From contig DGNJ01000124.1 of assembly GCA_002388905.1 (NCBI GenBank), positions 52,215 to 65,970 on the forward strand: DNA of 13,756 nucleotides. The letters run 5' to 3'. A program made the translations under genes and the position numbers. Origin of the DNA: Cellvibrionales bacterium UBA4495. Lineage in GTDB: Bacteria > Pseudomonadota > Gammaproteobacteria > Pseudomonadales > Porticoccaceae. Each line of letters begins with the position of its first letter. Positions within the stretch are counted from its first letter, which is position 1. The notes under the pieces were generated by a model. It saw nothing but the letters and a program-made list of their open reading frames with translations, did not search any database and was not told the origin of the DNA. This document shows positions 13,351 through 13,756 of this stretch, piece by piece.

Positions 13351-13756
13351 CAGTTTTCCATCTGGTAACCGGCGCCGCGCACGGTATGGATCACCAGTCT
13401 GTCGTCCACCGCCGCGAGCTTGCGGCGCAGGTGGCTGATATGCATGTCGATGCTCCTGTCGTAGGGCGCCAGGGGCCGGCCCAGGACTTTTTCGTACAGG
13501 TCTTCCTTGGTTACCACCGAGCCGGCGTTACGTACCAGGACTTCCAGCAGCGAGAACTCGGTGCTGGTCAGTGCCAGGGGCGTTCCCCGGTATTCGGCAC
13601 GCCTGGCGTTCGGGCGGACCACCAGGGAGTGGCAGGACAAGGGGGCGTCGTCGGCATCGGCTGGCGGTGCCTGGCGCCGCAGTACGGCCTTGAGCCGTGC
13701 CACCAGCTCCCGGGGATTAAAGGGTTTGGGCAGGTAGTCGTCGGCGCCCATTTCCA
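13350..13756 (-). CDS. Response regulator, CpxR-like OmpR family (3' part)
   Basis: DNA-binding response regulator partner of the adjacent kinase; the gene runs off the window end, so the first part of the receiver domain, with the phospho-accepting Asp, is not visible. The 134 complete residues seen begin with EMGADDYLPKPFNPRELVARLKAVLRR, which is the end of the receiver domain and includes the conserved Lys of LPKPF. A linker follows, then a winged-helix OmpR/PhoB domain: LTSTEFSLLEVLVRNAGSVVTKEDLYEKVLG, the recognition helix DRSIDMHISHLRRKL and the wing VRGAGYQM. The LPKPFNPRELVAR sequence and SIDMHISHLRRKL are strongly CpxR-like. It comes first in the operon, with its stop overlapping the kinase start by one base; the promoter lies outside the window. 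Confidence 0.92.
   Translation of the reverse strand, partial: EMGADDYLPKPFNPRELVARLKAVLRRQAPPADADDAPLSCHSLVVRPNARRAEYRGTPLALTSTEFSLLEVLVRNAGSVVTKEDLYEKVLGRPLAPYDRSIDMHISHLRRKLAAVDDRLVIHTVRGAGYQMEN

Noticed and set aside
1..13756. Defence system, prophage, integron, CRISPR or other accessory island
   Set aside because: Every substantial gap is below about 200 bases and all genes belong to known core families in a conserved order; no direct repeats, integrase, transposase or tRNA-linked attachment site was seen.

Overview
The window is a GC-rich stretch of bacterial chromosome, densely packed with housekeeping genes and free of mobile elements. The order hisC / algW (degS-type protease) / zapG / alpha-beta hydrolase / zapE / rplM-rpsI / petA-petB-petC / sspA / sspB is typical of non-enteric Gammaproteobacteria. 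The protein sequences agree: a gamma-type cytochrome b, SspA and SspB with their family signatures, and a single-PDZ AlgW/DegS protease. I cannot name a genus. No tRNA, rRNA, CRISPR array, insertion sequence or phage gene was seen.

Layout. Positions 1-1050 hold hisC (+, lacking only its first few codons), which converges with algW (-, 1057-2202). zapG (YhcB/DUF1043, -) lies upstream of algW and is transcribed in the same direction. A divergent intergenic region with a good sigma70-like promoter leads into a COG2945-type alpha/beta hydrolase (+), then zapE (+). A very strong promoter at 4884-4912 drives the ribosomal protein pair rplM-rpsI, which ends in a textbook terminator at 5815-5847. The respiratory bc1 operon follows: petA (Rieske protein), overlapping by ATGA with one long ORF that encodes cytochrome b and cytochrome c1 as a single polypeptide. 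sspA and sspB come next. A thiolase (-) converges on sspB. Divergent from the thiolase is a TauE/SafE-type membrane exporter (+), which converges on a CpxA-like sensor kinase (-). The window ends inside its partner CpxR-like response regulator.

Functionally there are four themes: histidine synthesis (hisC); envelope stress and division (AlgW regulated proteolysis, ZapG, ZapE, Cpx-type two-component system); translation and stress adaptation (L13, S9, SspA, SspB); and respiration (cytochrome bc1). The most unusual item is the in-frame cytochrome b-c1 fusion (6598-8631). In most Gammaproteobacteria petB and petC are separate genes; the fusion recalls the fbcH polyprotein of Bradyrhizobium. Its joint carries a signal-peptide-like segment with a plausible signal peptidase site, so the product may be cut into two mature subunits. 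Other points of interest are a perfect 9-bp hairpin between sspA and sspB, nested dyads in the thiolase/TauE divergent region, and a probable TTG start for the TauE-type gene.
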